This document shows, piece after piece, positions 5,835-7,587 of a stretch of 7,587 nt of DNA. This DNA is from Bacteroidota bacterium. GTDB lineage: Bacteria > Bacteroidota > Bacteroidia > Flavobacteriales_F > PHOS-HE28. The notes beneath the pieces are model-generated. The model was not told the origin of the DNA and did not search any database. It saw only the letters and a list, made by a program, of their open reading frames with translations. Numbering within the stretch: the first letter of the stretch is position 1; each line of letters starts with the position of its first letter. The DNA is taken from NCBI GenBank assembly GCA_023428865.1, contig JAEYWT010000387.1:1-7587 (forward strand), written 5' to 3'. A program made the translations under genes and the position numbers.

Positions 5835-7043
5835 ATGAAACTCCGTTCCAACGAACCGTTCTGGTTGATCCGCAATGGATTGATACACGACCATCCATCG
5901 TTGCAGCGCGACGTTGAAGCCGATGTGGTCATCATCGGCGCGGGTATCACCGGCAGCCTCATTGCCCATCGGTGTATGGAAGAAGGGTATACAACCGTGG
6001 TGGTCGACCGGCGCGAAGTGGCGCACGGAAGCACCTCTGCCACCACGGGCATGCTGCAGTACGAGATCGATGTACAACTACACGAATTGATCGAACGCAT
6101 CGGTGAACGTGATGCGATTGAAGCTTACCGCGCCTGCGGCCGTTCCATCGACGAGCTTGCTCGGATCGATCGGGAAGTGGGCGCAGGTGCCGGTTTCCGG
6201 AAGAAGAAGTCGTTGTACTTCGCGGCATACAAGAAGGATATCCATCGGTTGCGCACCGAATACGAAACCAGACGCAAGCATGGGTTCGCTGTGCGTTGGC
6301 TGAGCAGCGCGGAGATCACCGAGCGTTTCGGGCTGGTGGCTACGCACGGTGGCATCCTTTCCCAACAAGGAGCCAGCGTGGATGCGTTCCGGTTGACCCA
6401 TCATCTACTTCACCACAATGCCCAGCGCGGCTTGCAGATCTTCGATCGCACTGTGCTAGCCAACGTGGTGCATCGCCGCAACGGTGCCACCTTGACCACC
6501 GAAGAAGGGTTCACCATCACTTGCCGGCAGGTGATCCATTGCACCGGTTTCGAGAGCACAGAGCTGTTAGGCCACGATCATGTGGAGTTGCTCAGCACCT
6601 ATGCTTTGGTGAGCGAGACCATGCCCGAACGATTGCAGCACCTCAAGGATACCTTGTTCTGGAACACGGCCGATCCCTACCTCTACCTGCGCACCACCGA
6701 CGATGGCAGGTTGCTGGTGGGTGGCGCTGACAACGATGTCGTACGCGGTGAACGGCGCGATCGATCGTTGGGTGCCAAGGCCGATCAATTAGAACGACAA
6801 GCGCACAAGCTGATACCGGAGCTTTCGTTCAGAACCGACTTCACCTGGGCCGGCACCTTTGGACGCACACCAGATGGGTTGCCCTGTATTGGCCGACACC
6901 CGAAGGTGCCCGGCGCCATATTCGTACTTGGTTTCGGTGGCAACGGCATCACCTTCTCCGTCATCGGTATGGACATGGTCTCAGCGCTGCTCGCGAAGAA
7001 GGAGCATCCTTTGGCCCATGCATTCCGTTTCGGACGGTGTTAG
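5835..7043 (+). CDS. FAD-dependent oxidoreductase, DAO family
   Basis: A 402-residue flavoprotein of the D-amino-acid oxidase/glycine oxidase (DAO) superfamily. The N-terminal Rossmann motif VVIIGAGITGSLIAHRCMEEG (31-51) carries GxGxxG at 35-40, and the strand ending at Asp58 (VVVDRR) supplies the acidic residue that binds the ribose of ADP. HGSTSATTGMLQYEID (64-79) matches the 'GxSxxNxG' region after the first Rossmann unit. The C-terminal GFGGNGITFS (366-375) is the standard second flavin-contact motif. Such enzymes oxidise amines or amino acids; the substrate here cannot be named. Many close relatives end in a Rieske 2Fe-2S domain; this protein stops at FGRC with no CxH...CxxH pair, so it lacks that domain. 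The first 30 residues (EPFWLIRNGLIHDHPSLQRD) are also typical of that Rieske-linked subgroup. It is a lone gene, convergent with the T9SS cargo gene. Confidence 0.9.
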   Translation: MKLRSNEPFWLIRNGLIHDHPSLQRDVEADVVIIGAGITGSLIAHRCMEEGYTTVVVDRREVAHGSTSATTGMLQYEIDVQLHELIERIGERDAIEAYRACGRSIDELARIDREVGAGAGFRKKKSLYFAAYKKDIHRLRTEYETRRKHGFAVRWLSSAEITERFGLVATHGGILSQQGASVDAFRLTHHLLHHNAQRGLQIFDRTVLANVVHRRNGATLTTEEGFTITCRQVIHCTGFESTELLGHDHVELLSTYALVSETMPERLQHLKDTLFWNTADPYLYLRTTDDGRLLVGGADNDVVRGERRDRSLGAKADQLERQAHKLIPELSFRTDFTWAGTFGRTPDGLPCIGRHPKVPGAIFVLGFGGNGITFSVIGMDMVSALLAKKEHPLAHAFRFGRC

Positions 7044-7101
7044 GCACTTGGTCAGGTGGTCATGGCGGAACAGGCCTTGACAAGCACGTTCGGTAGGTCG
7101 C

Positions 7102-7587
7102 TCAGCGCACGGCCATGAAACGCTGTACCGTGGTGTGTACGCCGCGTGTGCTACGCAGGAAATACACCCCGGAGGCTGGTATACGCGCTTCCAACGCAAG
7201 GCTTCCGGGGCGTTCAACGTGCCAGACCTGTTGGTCCAAGGCATTCACGATGGCAAGATCATCGACTCGGGAGTGGAGCATGATCGTGATCAAGCCTTCG
7301 CCTTGGTTGATCACACGGTCTCCGATCACCGAGCGCTCTTCGATACCGACCGTGCTGAAGAAGATCGGATCCGAAACAGCGGAACAGCCATTCGCATCCG
7401 TGGTGGTCACACTGTAGTTGCCTTGCACGTCAGGGTCGTATTGTATGCTGGTAGCGCCATCGATCGGTCCGTCTTCGAAGTTCCATTGATAGGTGACGGC
7501 CGCTGTACTGCTGAAGATCCCCGCATTCAACGTGATGGAGGGTACAAGTGGTACATGGAGCGAGGTGGTGAGTGTATCGCTATAGGC
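7102..7587 (-). CDS. Partial T9SS cargo protein, C-terminal part with sorting domain
   Basis: The last 161 residues of a larger secreted protein; the reading frame stays open to the window edge, so the 5' end and probably most of the gene lie outside. Residues about 31-80 form an Ig/PKD-like repeat (TYQWNFEDG, then GNYSVTTTDANGCSAVSDPI), the module common in Bacteroidota adhesins. The final 80 residues resemble a type A T9SS C-terminal sorting domain: beta strands with the LAIVNALDQQVWHV segment (111-124), the ARIPASGVYFLRS motif (134-146) and the closing strand VQRFMAVR (154-161). The usual PNP motif near the start of this domain is not evident, so it is a degenerate copy. In Bacteroidota this domain is removed by the T9SS during transport to the cell surface. 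Product type (adhesin, enzyme) cannot be told. Confidence 0.85.
   Translation of the reverse strand, partial: AYSDTLTTSLHVPLVPSITLNAGIFSSTAAVTYQWNFEDGPIDGATSIQYDPDVQGNYSVTTTDANGCSAVSDPIFFSTVGIEERSVIGDRVINQGEGLITIMLHSRVDDLAIVNALDQQVWHVERPGSLALEARIPASGVYFLRSTRGVHTTVQRFMAVR

Noticed and set aside
7044..7101. Convergent gap as a possible bidirectional terminator
   Set aside because: I could not find a convincing stem-loop or T/A tracts in the 58 bp.

Overview
The window looks like the chromosome of a moderately GC-rich (about 57% by eye) member of the Bacteroidota, most likely an uncultivated Flavobacteriales lineage. Four things suggest this: a partial secreted protein ends in a type IX secretion (T9SS) C-terminal sorting domain; one gene belongs to the small Bacteroidota-restricted family usually mislabelled 'ABC transporter ATPase'; genes lack obvious Shine-Dalgarno sequences; and one good match to the Bacteroidota -7 promoter element (TAnnTTTG) is present. 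The assignment is from recalled family resemblance, not from a search.

Layout: (1) 19-807 (+), a two-CCG-domain iron-sulfur protein of the heterodisulfide-reductase B type. (2) 824-1738 (+), a short block of lower GC that looks acquired: a DUF6881-family small protein, then a type II toxin-antitoxin pair whose genes overlap by 11 bp. (3) 1849-3009 (+), the 'ABC transporter ATPase'-type conserved protein (no ATPase motifs) and an unrecognised four-helix membrane protein. (4) 3012-4822 (-), a two-gene unit: a DoxX-like membrane protein followed by an exported Ntn-type amide hydrolase. The hydrolase's predicted catalytic cysteine becomes residue 1 when the signal peptide is removed, and it carries its own four-helix membrane tail. 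(5) 4892-5659 (+), a patatin-like phospholipase divergent from that unit. (6) 5835-7043 (+), a DAO-family FAD-dependent oxidoreductase. (7) 7102-7587 (-), the 3' end of a large T9SS cargo protein that runs off the window.

Most of the window is ordinary core metabolism and envelope biology. The most interesting parts are the membrane-tethered Ntn hydrolase and the DUF6881/toxin-antitoxin block, which seems to sit between two genes that I recall as close neighbours in related genomes. There are also two compositional oddities, an excess of GTATAC and of GATC. I found no RNA genes, CRISPR arrays, insertion sequences or phage genes. No stretch longer than 300 bases lacks a gene.
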